Source: Kuschelorhynchus macadamiae (taxonomy: Eukaryota; Arthropoda; Insecta; Coleoptera; Curculionidae). From it: a DNA stretch of 64,000 bases. The stretch is from assembly GCA_030620095.1 (NCBI GenBank), contig JAUTXW010000537.1, forward strand, positions 1,389,501 to 1,453,500. Direction: 5' to 3'. Below the pieces are notes generated by a model. It was given only the letters and a program-made list of their open reading frames with translations. It ran no database searches and was not told the DNA's origin. Below, piece by piece: positions 1-7,873 of the stretch. The stretch's first letter is position 1, and every line of letters starts with the position of its first letter. Both the position numbers and the translations under genes were made by a program.

Positions 1-228
1 GCGGGTGATCTAAAATATATTCCTCTTAATTACTTAAGAAGATTTGTAGAGTCAGTGGAGTTGTTACAAATTTGGGAAAAGCTACCAGAACGCTATAGAC
101 GTGACAAGAAATTACAGTTAAATTTACCGTGTTATACTCATCATAACCAAGAGGGTGACTGTATAGATGGACCACCGCGATCTATAAAAAGGTGTTGTGG
201 TCATGTGCAAGTTAGTGAAAGCTGTTAA
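1..228 (+). CDS. C-terminal part of an unidentified viral-element protein (5' end outside window)
   Basis: The first reading frame is open from base 1 to a TAA at 226-228, giving the last 75 residues of a protein that begins outside the window. The visible part is highly charged (motif EKLPERYRRDKK) and has several Cys/His residues near its end (CYTHH, KRCCGH) that could bind a metal. Its last 26 bases overlap the next gene (ATG at 203), the kind of packing seen in virus-like gene blocks. I do not recognise the family. It could also be the tail of a longer replication gene, but no replication motif is visible. Confidence 0.5.
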   Translation, partial: AGDLKYIPLNYLRRFVESVELLQIWEKLPERYRRDKKLQLNLPCYTHHNQEGDCIDGPPRSIKRCCGHVQVSESC

Positions 229-505
229 AAAGTTAAGTAAAGAATTCTACTTGTTATCATTTTCTTATTGTCAGGATTCTATGCAAAGCAGACCACAATG
301 GTGTCATTATTACGAGAAACTATCGAATGAGTATGCCAGTGCTGCATCTGCATGTGACAAATATTGTGAAACATTAGATTTAATACAACTTATTCATGAC
401 ATAAGGGGATTGGGATTTGGTTATCATCTTCTTAAATTGAAAAAATATATTGAAGATCCCGTTCTAGTGAAAGACATTTTAAAAGAAGAAGAACTTTTAG
501 TGTAA
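203..505 (+). CDS. Small unidentified protein, first of two tandem related genes
   Basis: This 100-residue frame starts at the ATG at 203; an upstream GTG in frame is less likely. The protein is helical and Cys-containing, with the segments WCHYYEKLSNEYASAA and KYCETLDLIQLIHD in the middle and an acidic tail (KEEELLV). It overlaps the end of the preceding frame by 26 bases, and its stop lies two bases before the ATG of the next gene. The HYYEKL...ASAACDKY part resembles HYMEHAELCELATKAC in the following gene, so the two look like tandem duplicates. No known domain is recognised. Location inside the adintovirus-like element suggests a viral accessory role, which is inference. Confidence 0.5.
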   Translation: MCKLVKAVKKLSKEFYLLSFSYCQDSMQSRPQWCHYYEKLSNEYASAASACDKYCETLDLIQLIHDIRGLGFGYHLLKLKKYIEDPVLVKDILKEEELLV

Positions 506-507
506 TC

Positions 508-770
508 ATGGAGGAAGTTGTTAGAGAAATGTATGAAGAATTCATAATGTCTAAAGCTTGCTCTGAGTTTGAAGTGAAGCTCAAAACATTACTGTTTATT
601 TGCACTATATGGAACATGCAGAATTATGTGAACTAGCTACTAAGGCATGTATAGATTTTCTTAAAAGTAAAAATGAAAGAAAATGTATACATGATTTAAA
701 ACAATTAGAGTTAAGCGAACATATATTATGTATAAAGGAGTATTTAACCAATAAAACAAATATATTTTAA
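508..770 (+). pseudogene. Second tandem small gene, broken by a frame change
   Basis: A frame starting at ATG 508 (MEEVVREMYEEF...) runs only 42 codons and stops at about 634. A second frame, open from about 574 to the TAA at 768-770, carries on with the part that resembles the upstream 100-aa gene (HYMEHAELCELATKAC, then CIHDLKQLEL). The two halves are in different frames, so I read this as one small gene with an indel somewhere near 565-600. It ends a few bases from the 3' end of the convergent minus-strand gene; the AATAAA at 750-755 would serve as its poly(A) signal. Function unknown. Confidence 0.4.
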
Positions 771-781
771 AACGAATCGTT

Positions 782-1228
782 TTATTTCATAAAAAAATAG
801 TTATACAAATGAAAAACATTTGCTAATGCACAAAAACATGGATTTTTCTGATGATAAAAGCAGCATGGTTCCAATTTCTGTAAAGCTGGCTGTTCATCAA
901 ATTCAATAACTGGTTTTTGAGAATATTTTCTGACAAACTCCGCCTTTTCTTCACCCTTAACATAGATAAAGTCGACTTTTTCGGTTAAATTTCTGATAAC
1001 ATCTCGACATCTATGATAAGGAGTAAATCCTTCATCCCAATCGATACAATGATGATTGTTCATTAGCCAAATAGCGTTGCTGTATAGTTTTGATGGTAAA
1101 TGATTCATAGGAAAGGGCGCTTTAAATATGTGGTGGCTGATTTTAAACCCATCGTATGCTGCCAATTCTTTAACAATTAACTTATTGTTCTCCACTTTAA
1201 ATCCTTGTATATCTACAATTACTTTCAT
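782..1228 (-). CDS. DIQGFK-family protein of Maverick/adintovirus-like elements
   Basis: A 148-residue protein with the N-terminal signature VDIQGFK, then KELAAYDG, a central WLMNNHHCIDWDEG segment, IYVKGEEKAEFVRK and a Cys/His-rich end (EPCCFYHQKNPCFCALANV). From memory, proteins with this layout (VDIQGFK, IxVKGxEK, a closing CxxxHxxxCAL) are very common in insect genomes and in polinton-like contexts. I know of no proven activity; the spacing of acidic residues would fit an RNase H-like or DEDD nuclease fold, but that is only a guess. Its ATG overlaps the stop of the 47-codon gene upstream. A decayed relative lies at 8320-8719. Confidence 0.65.
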   Translation of the reverse strand: MKVIVDIQGFKVENNKLIVKELAAYDGFKISHHIFKAPFPMNHLPSKLYSNAIWLMNNHHCIDWDEGFTPYHRCRDVIRNLTEKVDFIYVKGEEKAEFVRKYSQKPVIEFDEQPALQKLEPCCFYHQKNPCFCALANVFHLYNYFFMK

Positions 1229-1368
1229 ATCTTTAAATAGTGAAATTTTTTTACCATTTCAAATTTTAATTGGTATTCTTCTATCTGTTTCTTTAACTCT
1301 TGTAATTTGTGTTGAAAATGATTAACCGATGCATATAATCCATAATGAAAGAAATTTCTTTGTGTCAT
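1225..1368 (-). CDS. 47-residue coiled-coil protein overlapping the DIQGFK gene
   Basis: A short minus-strand frame from the ATG at 1366-1368 to a TGA at 1225-1227. The stop overlaps the ATG of the DIQGFK gene (ATGA type overlap), which argues that the frame is used. The protein begins MTQRNFFHYGLYASVN and continues with a heptad-like stretch (HKLQELKKQIEEYQLKFEMV) that should form a short coiled coil. It sits between the capsid gene and the DIQGFK gene. No family recognised; it could be a minor structural peptide or simply a spacer. Confidence 0.4.
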   Translation of the reverse strand: MTQRNFFHYGLYASVNHFQHKLQELKKQIEEYQLKFEMVKKFHYLKI

Positions 1369-1398
1369 GCTATAAATATTAAAACTGACGCATGCGTA

Positions 1399-2625
1399 TT
1401 AAAGTTGTTTAACTATTTTTGTTAGAGGATTATAGCTAAATATTTTATCGTGGAGGATGAGACAATAAACAGAGGTATTTTTTTGAATATTTTCATTTGT
1501 TTCAAATTCAACTCTTATAACTACAGAACCACTTTGAAGCGATTCCTTCTGATGAGAGCAAGCAATGTGTGAAATAGGCGAAGTTGTCTTAAATTTTTCA
1601 GGCGCAAAAATTGGTTCACTTGTCAATCCATAGTAAGAATTTCTAAAATTGGCAATAAAAATTTCATATAGAGCAGAAAATTTGTTTTCTTTAAAATTTA
1701 AATATAAATCGTGATATGGATATCTCTCAGAATTTAAAAAAATTCTTATGTTTGTTAGGTCAACGTTATCAAATTGCCCCATGTCCTTTTTTAATTTTTC
1801 TTTTCGATCTACTTGGAAGGCAATAACAGCATGACGCATGACGGGGCGTCTCCAGTTTACTAGTTGTTTTTACCGGCCATGTATGACGCGTTGCTTCAGG
1901 AAATTCGGAATATTCAACACATTCCCAGCTTCGAAATCCTAACAATATTTCCTTGTTTGTTTCTAATATTTTCGTTAAGGCAAGTTGTTGAGGAATATCT
2001 ACCTCGATATGTGGCACTTTCCAATACAATTTTTCAATCGTGACTTTTGGAGTAGGAAGTTCTAATGTTTTGGGTTCCGTATCATCTATAAAGAGCACAG
2101 CATCTAAATCATTACTTGCTCTGATGAGTACTAATTCTTGCTTCATATTTAAAATAATTTTTTTATAATCCTCGAAGAATCCAAGTAGCATCTTTAGGGG
2201 TATCGATACATTAAATTTACCTTTATTATCTACCAAAATTCTGTCTGCTTCATTTCTGTTGGGAAACCACCCAGCATTGTGAAGCTTTACGCTTTCATTG
2301 TTATTAAAAGATAAATATCCTTTGAGTGTTGATGTTAAACCAACATTTCTTACAGAGTCTACAGTTACTACAGAAACAAAAACGCAACACCATTGTTGAC
2401 AAATCTTAATTTTTCTGTATATTTTCCTTCTTGATTAGCGAGATTTCCTTCTATATATAGAATACTTTCTGAAGGTAATGTGTATGTGTCTAATTCTTGG
2501 ATTGGAATACGTATTTCATCATTATAATCAAATTTTGAAGAAATGAATGGTTGATAGGTATGTAATTCGGAGCCAATTACAGAGTTGTCAACATATAGAC
2601 TTTCATTAACGTTTAAAATATCCAT
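1399..2625 (-). pseudogene. Major capsid (hexon-like, double jelly-roll) gene, broken into three frames
   Basis: Three consecutive minus-strand frames read as one capsid gene. The N-terminal piece (2368-2625) has MDILNVNESLYVD and FVNNGVAFLF. The middle piece is open from about 2365, upstream of its first ATG, to about 1800 and contains NVGLTSTLKGYLSF and NAGWFPN. The C-terminal piece (1399-about 1845) has FDNVDLTNIRIFLNSERYP and YHDLYLNF. These segments match, from memory, the major capsid protein of Maverick/adintovirus elements in insects. The first break lies near 2366, where a short conserved stretch seems lost; the second lies near 1840-1850. About 430 codons remain. The order (capsid, penton, protease, core protein) matches the family. 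Confidence 0.8.
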
Positions 2626-2721
2626 TATTTAAAACTTTAAAACCCAACGATTTCAGAAATTGATGGTTTTTTGTTGTTAACCGTTTGATGTTTTTGGAAC
2701 TACTAACTTTGTGGTTAAGTT

Positions 2722-2764
2722 TTTCTTTTTTATAAGATTTTAAGTAAATCTTATAAAAAAGAAA
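2722..2764. repeat. Perfect 19-bp inverted repeat between capsid and penton genes
   Basis: Two 19-base arms (2722-2740 and 2746-2764) are perfect reverse complements around a 5-base loop (taagt). The hairpin sits in the 172-bp gap between the 3' end of the penton-like gene and the 5' end of the capsid gene. It could be a transcript-processing or termination structure or the footprint of a small insertion; the sequence does not decide. Confidence 0.8.
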
Positions 2765-2797
2765 GGTTCAAATTTAGATACAAATGGTTTATTATAT

Positions 2798-3495
2798 CTA
2801 ATAACCATTGTTGTTAGTTTTTAAATGTAATCTTACGGTAATGGTTTCGTTTCTGAAATTTATAAGGTGACCGTCTTGATCAATTATTTTTACAGTAATG
2901 TTGTTGATTGTTTGAACGCTAATTGGAAAGTATAATATAGGTAATGGTGATTCCACTATTTTATACCCTGGTGGTACCGTTGGAAAAAATTGGTGAATTA
3001 TGTGAACTGGTTTGCCATTGTTAAATGAACCTACACAAATGTTACAATCAATACAAATAGCATTAACCTTGGAAATATTTACAACATTGTCAGATTCATT
3101 CCATTCATGAGGCTTAATTTTCCGTTTATTAAAACCTAAAAGGTTTCCTATTGAATCATCTTTTGTGAAATCAATTTCTTTACTGCATTTAATACTGCAT
3201 TTTAGGGTATTGATATTTGTCGTTAATCTAAACGAAGAGGGTTCTATAGTAAAAATTTCATGCAGTTTGTTATTTATCAATGTACTTAAGTCTTTTATGT
3301 CATAAGTTCCATCCGGAATAACAATCACTTTACCATCTACGTAAATTTTATTGTTTCCATCCTCTATATTAGGGATACTCATAAATCAGCTAAACCTAAT
3401 AAATATTGCTTGTCGTCATCCAAATAGATGGGAGGATTAAAATCAGATGATAAAATAGAAGAATTCCCTGTAAGCGTAAATGTTGTAGACATTCT
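2798..3495 (-). pseudogene. Penton-like minor capsid gene, split by one frame change
   Basis: A 38-codon frame from ATG 3493-3495 (MSTTFTLTGNSSILSSDFNPP, ending LGLADL) stops at about 3380. A second frame of 194 codons begins there (SIPNIEDGNNKIYVDGKVIV, then IPDGTYDIKDLSTLIN) and runs to 2798. In insect polinton/adintovirus penton-like proteins these two parts follow each other directly, so this is one minor capsid gene with a small deletion or frame shift at about 3378-3385. The rest of the jelly-roll frame is open. It lies between the capsid gene and the protease gene, in the expected order. Confidence 0.75.
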
Positions 3496-3523
3496 GTTAA
3501 TTTTTAAGAAATGCCGTAATAAT

Positions 3524-3850
3524 TTATTTCATGTGCTTATATAGAAAACTAAGAGCTAGCTGTCCACAATTATAGTTATTAAATTTTTGTTTGACCTCAT
3601 AGGTGTAATATATATTTACAGCCTTACTTGTATTAAAATATTGGATCAACTCAAGAGGTGGTTTGAGATTACCATAACTATCAAAATACACGACATCTTT
3701 TTGCTTTTTTATGTAAGCTACCCAATGAGAACCATCATTTTTTTCACTAACCAAATTAACAATACCAGTTTCTTTTTGTCTAATTTTTCGCGGGAGATTA
3801 TCACGCATAAAAACACCTCTAAAGTTAGGTATCTCTAAAATGTTTTGCAT
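3524..3850 (-). CDS. Adenovirus-type maturation cysteine protease (adenain-like)
   Basis: A 108-residue frame with the catalytic layout of adenovirus/polinton maturation proteases: His42 in GSHWVAY, Asp57 in YFDSYGN, and Cys95 in YNCGQLALSF with Gln upstream in the VKQK region. The enzyme cleaves capsid and core precursors during virion maturation. It is short compared with adenain (about 200 aa). Its N terminus (IPNFRGVFMRDNLP) overlaps the end of the phospholipase/core gene by 26 bases in another frame; in relatives that I recall the two are continuous, so this may be the C-terminal part of a fused protein cut off by an indel in the T-run near 3838. No stop interrupts the catalytic part. 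Confidence 0.8.
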   Translation of the reverse strand: MQNILEIPNFRGVFMRDNLPRKIRQKETGIVNLVSEKNDGSHWVAYIKKQKDVVYFDSYGNLKPPLELIQYFNTSKAVNIYYTYEVKQKFNNYNCGQLALSFLYKHMK

Positions 3851-4598
3851 ATTTTATTATATCAATATTTGTTAAAGCTCTTTGCGGAAACTTTATTTGA
3901 GCTTTTTTTTTTAATGTTTTTTTTACGGAGCCCCCTTTATAGGGCTTAATGAACAATCCTTTTCCTCTTCTATATGGCTTTACAAATAGACCTTTTCCGG
4001 CTGCAACGTTTTCCATGGCTTTGTTATGACGTTGAGTTTCTTCAAGCAATTGTTTTGATGCTTTTACATCATTAACAGCTTTAGCAATTCCGGCTGCACC
4101 ACCTCCCAATGCACCGAGGGCACCCAAAATTGGAAGCAAAAGAGGTAAAAATCCACCAATTTTTTTTGGAGTTTTTATAACGCGTTTTTTTATCCTTAGT
4201 TTTCGTTTGGATGTCTTAACACCCATACCAAACTTTTTTTTTCCTTTCATAATACCTGTAACCATCAAAGCTGCAGTTTTTTCACCCAGCGATGAATCCT
4301 TAGCCTTTACTCTTTGCCAAGCCTTATCTGCTAAAATCTTATCTGCTTCGTGTCTGTTTGATAAATTGTTAGATTGCGAGTACGCTATGTCATGATCTTT
4401 ACAAGCATCGTCTAAAGGATTTATGCCACTATCCCCCCTACTTAATCTTTTTTCCAACTTTGTTCCCGGACCGCAATAGTTATAACCAGGAATGTGTAGT
4501 TCAACAGGTAGACTATTAATAAGTTTATTTACTAAACCCGTACCTTTCTTCTTGCTCTTCTTATTGGATGTAATCGAGTAAGGGTTGTGTATGATCAT
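3825..4598 (-). CDS. Phospholipase A2 / pX-like virion core protein
   Basis: A 257-residue protein. Residues 30-75 form a parvovirus-type phospholipase A2 site: Ca2+-loop YCGPGT at 41-46 and the His-Asp pair in ACKDHDIAY (His69, Asp70). Basic stretches follow (KRKLRIKKRVIKTPKK), then a hydrophobic Gly-rich segment (GGFLPLLLPILGALGALGG), AAGIAKAVNDVKASKQ, and two KGLF(V/I)KPY repeats, as in the pX/mu-like core peptides of adintoviruses. The known role of such PLA2 domains is to help virions through membranes during entry; the basic part would bind DNA. Start chosen at 4598, the only ATG close to the TATA-like TATAAAATG. The end, RALTNIDIIKYAKH, leads into the protease reading frame after a shift. 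Confidence 0.85.
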   Translation of the reverse strand: MIIHNPYSITSNKKSKKKGTGLVNKLINSLPVELHIPGYNYCGPGTKLEKRLSRGDSGINPLDDACKDHDIAYSQSNNLSNRHEADKILADKAWQRVKAKDSSLGEKTAALMVTGIMKGKKKFGMGVKTSKRKLRIKKRVIKTPKKIGGFLPLLLPILGALGALGGGAAGIAKAVNDVKASKQLLEETQRHNKAMENVAAGKGLFVKPYRRGKGLFIKPYKGGSVKKTLKKKAQIKFPQRALTNIDIIKYAKHFRDT

Positions 4599-4707
4599 TT
4601 TATAGTTTTTGTAAACTGAGTCGATAGAGCTGCTCGTCTTCTATAAATAGTAAAACGGGCAGCAAATTGACTTGGCTGTTTTTTTTTATAAATACATATT
4701 ATTTAGA
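4599..4707. promoter_or_regulatory. Shared divergent promoter region of the two viral gene blocks
   Basis: About 110 bp separate the minus-strand core-protein gene from the plus-strand ATPase gene. On the plus strand, CTATAAATAG at 4641-4650 is a good TATA box that would place the start of transcription near 4670-4675, just before the ATPase ATG at 4708. On the minus strand a TATAAAATG overlaps the core-protein start codon, too close for a normal TATA box, so that gene's promoter must lie elsewhere in the gap. Inference from motifs only. Confidence 0.45.
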
Positions 4708-5421
4708 ATGTTATGTCAGTTATTGCTGACGATGTGGATTGAAAAGCAAGCTTTTTCTTTACCTATTAAAAACCATGATGAAAAAATCTTAAACAAACTA
4801 TTTAGAAAACATGGCGATCTCTTTGGTGGTGAATCAAAGAGATGTCTTGTTGTAGGAGCATCAGGGGTTGGCAAAACGAACTCCATTCTCACATTACTTG
4901 AACATCCAAACGGAATAAGATTCGAAAATATTTATTTATACTCAAAATCGTTACATCAACCCAAGTATGAGTATTTAAGAAATTTGCTAAAACCTATTAA
5001 AGAGATTGGTTATTTTGGGTATGACAATGATGAAAATATTATATCCCCTCACGATATTAAACCAAATTCAGTTATTATATTTGATGACATTCCATGTCAG
5101 AATCAAACTGTTATAAGGGACTATTTTACATTTGGGAGACATAAAAATACGGATTGTTTTTTCATTTTTCAAGGTTATTCATCAATTCTCAAGAGGCTTA
5201 TACGTGAAAATGCAAATCTCTTAATTTTATTTAAACAGGACCTAACTAGTTTAAAACACATATATAATGACCATTGCATGATGGATATGACATTTGAGAA
5301 ATTTAAAGCTCTCTGTGAACACTGTTGGAAAGAAGACTACGGTTTCGTTGTAATCGATAAGGACTGTCCCTTAAATTCTGGCAGATATAGAAGCAGGTTC
5401 GATTCATTCATACACTTATAA
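4708..5421 (+). CDS. A32/FtsK-HerA-like genome packaging ATPase
   Basis: A P-loop ATPase of about 237 residues. Walker A is VGASGVGKTNS (about residues 49-59 from this start) and Walker B is SVIIFDDIP. They are followed by the family-typical segment FTFGRHKNTDCFFIFQGYS and RENANLLILFKQD, seen in packaging ATPases of polintons, virophages and adintoviruses. The protein would pump the genome into preformed capsids. The first ATG after the TATA box is 4708; a second at 4732 (MWIEKQAFSLP) gives the more family-like N terminus, and both are possible. The frame is intact and ends two bases before the next ATG. Confidence 0.85.
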   Translation: MLCQLLLTMWIEKQAFSLPIKNHDEKILNKLFRKHGDLFGGESKRCLVVGASGVGKTNSILTLLEHPNGIRFENIYLYSKSLHQPKYEYLRNLLKPIKEIGYFGYDNDENIISPHDIKPNSVIIFDDIPCQNQTVIRDYFTFGRHKNTDCFFIFQGYSSILKRLIRENANLLILFKQDLTSLKHIYNDHCMMDMTFEKFKALCEHCWKEDYGFVVIDKDCPLNSGRYRSRFDSFIHL

Positions 5422-5423
5422 AC

Positions 5424-6551
5424 ATGGATAAACGACTAGCAAGAGAGTTAGTTAAATCAAGAAGAGCAGTAAAACAAAAATATCAAGCATTAAAGTCAGA
5501 AGCCTCAATGACTCAAAGCCAATTAGAAAAAACGTATCAACCGATAACACAACCACTACAGCAATTAATTTCAAATATTGCAAAAACGGAACCAACTGAC
5601 ATAAAAGAAGAACCTCATACTTTTAAGGAATTTTATAGTACTTCTACTCCAACAAGGACAGCTAAGAGAAAAACCGGGAAAACTCCCGTTTTAACCACTG
5701 AGTTACCATCATTTTTTGATAGGAGTATTGCATCTACTAGTAATTTCCCTACCATTCAAGAAACAAGCACAGTAGCTGAAACTACACCCCCATTGGGTGA
5801 TAGTACTGTAGAGAATTTAAATATCTCTGATATTTTAGAGCAAACTAGACAAACAATTCAACAATATGTTGACACTCCAGGATATAAAGATTGGTTGGAA
5901 GATTTTGATGAATTGCCAAGAAAATATATCGATGAAGGAGTTAGGGATACAAGACATATATTTGATCACAATTATGGTATTGTTCATGATTTGGAAACAA
6001 ACAAATTTCTTTTAGGGACAACAATGAAACCAGTTGAAATTATGAATAAAAATATAAAAGTTGAGGGTGTAATCTACAAAGGCACTCCAGGTTTATACGA
6101 ACTACTTTTTAAAAAAGAACCTATTGGTTACAAGAAAGAAGACTTAGATCATTATATGGACATTCTAGCAAGAACTAATGCGTATCGCAGAAATCATGAC
6201 CGTAATGAGCAAGTTCAAGGTAACGGTTCAGTCAAATATGTAACTATTATAGGACCGTACTTACAAACCAAAGGGGTAACGAAAACAAGAAATATTAAAA
6301 CACCTGCAAAAAATCTCATAGAAGCATTTAGTAGACCTAAGGCTCCATATAGGCAAACAAGGCAGAAACTGGGAATGGGGATATTGAAACTTAACAAAAC
6401 AGATACGGACTATGTATATTGGGACAACATCAACGAACTTGTTGATAGACTTAGACTTTTAATGGCTTCTCGGGTTGCCGGGCATACTGGACATAATAAT
6501 GAAATAATCTCAATTATTGAAGAACTACGAGAAGCCAAAGTAATTCTATAA
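5424..6551 (+). CDS. Conserved 375-aa protein of insect polinton/adintovirus elements (DUF8207-like)
   Basis: The N-terminal third is basic and low-complexity, with a coiled-coil-like start (ARELVKSRRAVKQKYQALKS). The conserved part begins at about residue 150 (YVDTPGYKDWLEDFD), then GVIYKGTPGLYELLFKKEP near residue 215, and closes with YVYWDNINELVDRLRLL, AGHTGHNNEI and SIIEELREAKVIL. I recall this C-terminal pattern from many uncharacterised insect proteins, which I believe carry the label DUF8207; the domain name is from memory and unverified. Position between ATPase and integrase suggests a structural or packaging role, which is inference. The frame is intact and begins two bases after the ATPase stop. 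Confidence 0.7.
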   Translation: MDKRLARELVKSRRAVKQKYQALKSEASMTQSQLEKTYQPITQPLQQLISNIAKTEPTDIKEEPHTFKEFYSTSTPTRTAKRKTGKTPVLTTELPSFFDRSIASTSNFPTIQETSTVAETTPPLGDSTVENLNISDILEQTRQTIQQYVDTPGYKDWLEDFDELPRKYIDEGVRDTRHIFDHNYGIVHDLETNKFLLGTTMKPVEIMNKNIKVEGVIYKGTPGLYELLFKKEPIGYKKEDLDHYMDILARTNAYRRNHDRNEQVQGNGSVKYVTIIGPYLQTKGVTKTRNIKTPAKNLIEAFSRPKAPYRQTRQKLGMGILKLNKTDTDYVYWDNINELVDRLRLLMASRVAGHTGHNNEIISIIEELREAKVIL

Positions 6552-6600
6552 ATAAAAGTTTTTGAAGTAAAAAGCAACAGTTGCATATTATATATTGAGT

Positions 6601-6978
6601 ATGTGGGTAAATAAATTTGGAACTCATATCCTAAATGCCAATGAAGACTTATATTACTTTTGCATCCTTCACATGGTTCTTGGATATTCGACAAAATCAA
6701 TTAATCTACCGAATGGTGAAACAAGACGTTGTTTTACTATTAGCGGCGATGAAACTACTTTAGCGTTTCCATTTCCAGAAGCAGACGTGATAAAAGTTCA
6801 CTGTAATAAAGACATAGATTTTATCATAAATAACAATATATTTAGTTCGATTGAACTATTAGGTCATAAACTCGGTAATGGTGATAATATTTCTGTTGTA
6901 AGATCTCTTAAATATTCTGCATCACCTGGAGTGTTATACGCAGGATTGGTTTTAAAGTGTAAGACTGAAAATGAATAA
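6601..6978 (+). CDS. Unidentified 125-aa protein between DUF8207-like gene and integrase
   Basis: The start is the ATG at 6601; a TTG six bases earlier is in frame but unlikely. The product (MWVNKFGTHILNANEDLYYF...) has a beta-rich look, with FTISGDETTLAFPFPEADV and SPGVLYAGLVLKCK near the end. No domain recognised. Its stop overlaps the integrase start: the integrase ATG at 6971 lies inside its last codons. A capsid-associated or spike-like small protein is possible but unsupported. Confidence 0.5.
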   Translation: MWVNKFGTHILNANEDLYYFCILHMVLGYSTKSINLPNGETRRCFTISGDETTLAFPFPEADVIKVHCNKDIDFIINNNIFSSIELLGHKLGNGDNISVVRSLKYSASPGVLYAGLVLKCKTENE

Positions 6979-7558
6979 AATTAAGGAGGATGTCGTTAAT
7001 GAATTGCATAGACCCGCTAGAAGAAATTTTAAACGAAGACGAGTAATCGTAAAAGGGCTTAATGATTTGTTTCAAGCAGATTTAGTTGAAATGCAACCTT
7101 ACTCAAAATTTAATAGAGGATATAGATATATATTAGTGGCAATCAACACTTTTTCTAAATTCGTTTGGGCACTACCTATTAAAACAAAAACTGGTAAAGA
7201 GGTGGCTGCAGCAATGAAAAAAATTCTCAAAGACTTAAAAGAAGCCCCTAAACACCTGCAAGGCGTTCCAAAAAATATACAAACAGATAAAGGAACAGAA
7301 TTTTATTCCAAAGATTTTCAGAAGCTAATGAAACAGTTTAAAATCAATCACTATAGTACTTTTTCTAATTTGAAAGCAAGTATCGTTGAGCGAGTGAACC
7401 GAACATTAAAGAATAAAATGTGGAAAAAGTTTAGTCTTCAAGGAAATTATAAATGGTTAGATATATTGCCTGAAATTGTTAGTGTGTACAATAATACAGT
7501 ACACTCTGCAATTGGTAAAAAACCTAATGCTGTTAATAAGGGAAATGAAAAAAAGTAG
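6971..7558 (+). CDS. Retroviral-type (rve) integrase of the viral element, C terminus missing
   Basis: A 195-residue DDE integrase. The N-terminal NELHRPARRNFKRR and QADLVEM region leads into Asp37; Asp106 is in QTDKGTEFYS and Glu140 in ASIVERVNRTLK, about 33 residues later. This is the polinton/adintovirus integrase pattern, which inserts the element with a short target duplication. The core ends at YNNTVHSAIGKKPNAVN and a TAG follows after GNEKK; the C-terminal chromo- or SH3-like part usual in this family is absent, so the frame is probably truncated by mutation. Catalytic residues are all present. Confidence 0.85.
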   Translation: MNKIKEDVVNELHRPARRNFKRRRVIVKGLNDLFQADLVEMQPYSKFNRGYRYILVAINTFSKFVWALPIKTKTGKEVAAAMKKILKDLKEAPKHLQGVPKNIQTDKGTEFYSKDFQKLMKQFKINHYSTFSNLKASIVERVNRTLKNKMWKKFSLQGNYKWLDILPEIVSVYNNTVHSAIGKKPNAVNKGNEKK

Positions 7559-7600
7559 TGTTTACCGGAGGTAATAGAAACAACTTCAGCTGGAGTATCC

Positions 7601-7873
7601 ATGACTCCACATCGACAACAGCAGTTGATGTCACCAGAGCTTACATCAACAGAAACATCACCCCCAGCATCAGCTCCATCAGAATGGTCAGAAACTGTGG
7701 ATGAGGTCGTGCTAAGACTTCTGCACGATTTAGAACTTTTATTTGGTATAAAGGTAAGCAATGGACCTATTCAAATTGATATTGTGCCGTTAGTGTCAAT
7801 CCCAATAAGTGCCAAGAGAAAACAACCCAAAAGGTTGTGCAAAAGACCGTTCAATTATAAATATAATTTTTAG
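7601..7873 (+). CDS. Unidentified Ser/Pro-rich 90-aa frame with basic tail
   Basis: Opens with MTPHRQQQLMSPEL and a Ser/Thr/Pro-rich, acidic stretch (TETSPPASAPSEWSE), then a leucine-rich helix (EVVLRLLHDLELLFG), and ends in a basic cluster (AKRKQPKRLCKRP) that would fit a nuclear localisation signal. It starts 43 bases after the integrase stop. It could be an accessory protein or part of the lost integrase tail in another frame. Base use is less AT-rich than the neighbourhood, in mild support of coding. Confidence 0.35.
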   Translation: MTPHRQQQLMSPELTSTETSPPASAPSEWSETVDEVVLRLLHDLELLFGIKVSNGPIQIDIVPLVSIPISAKRKQPKRLCKRPFNYKYNF

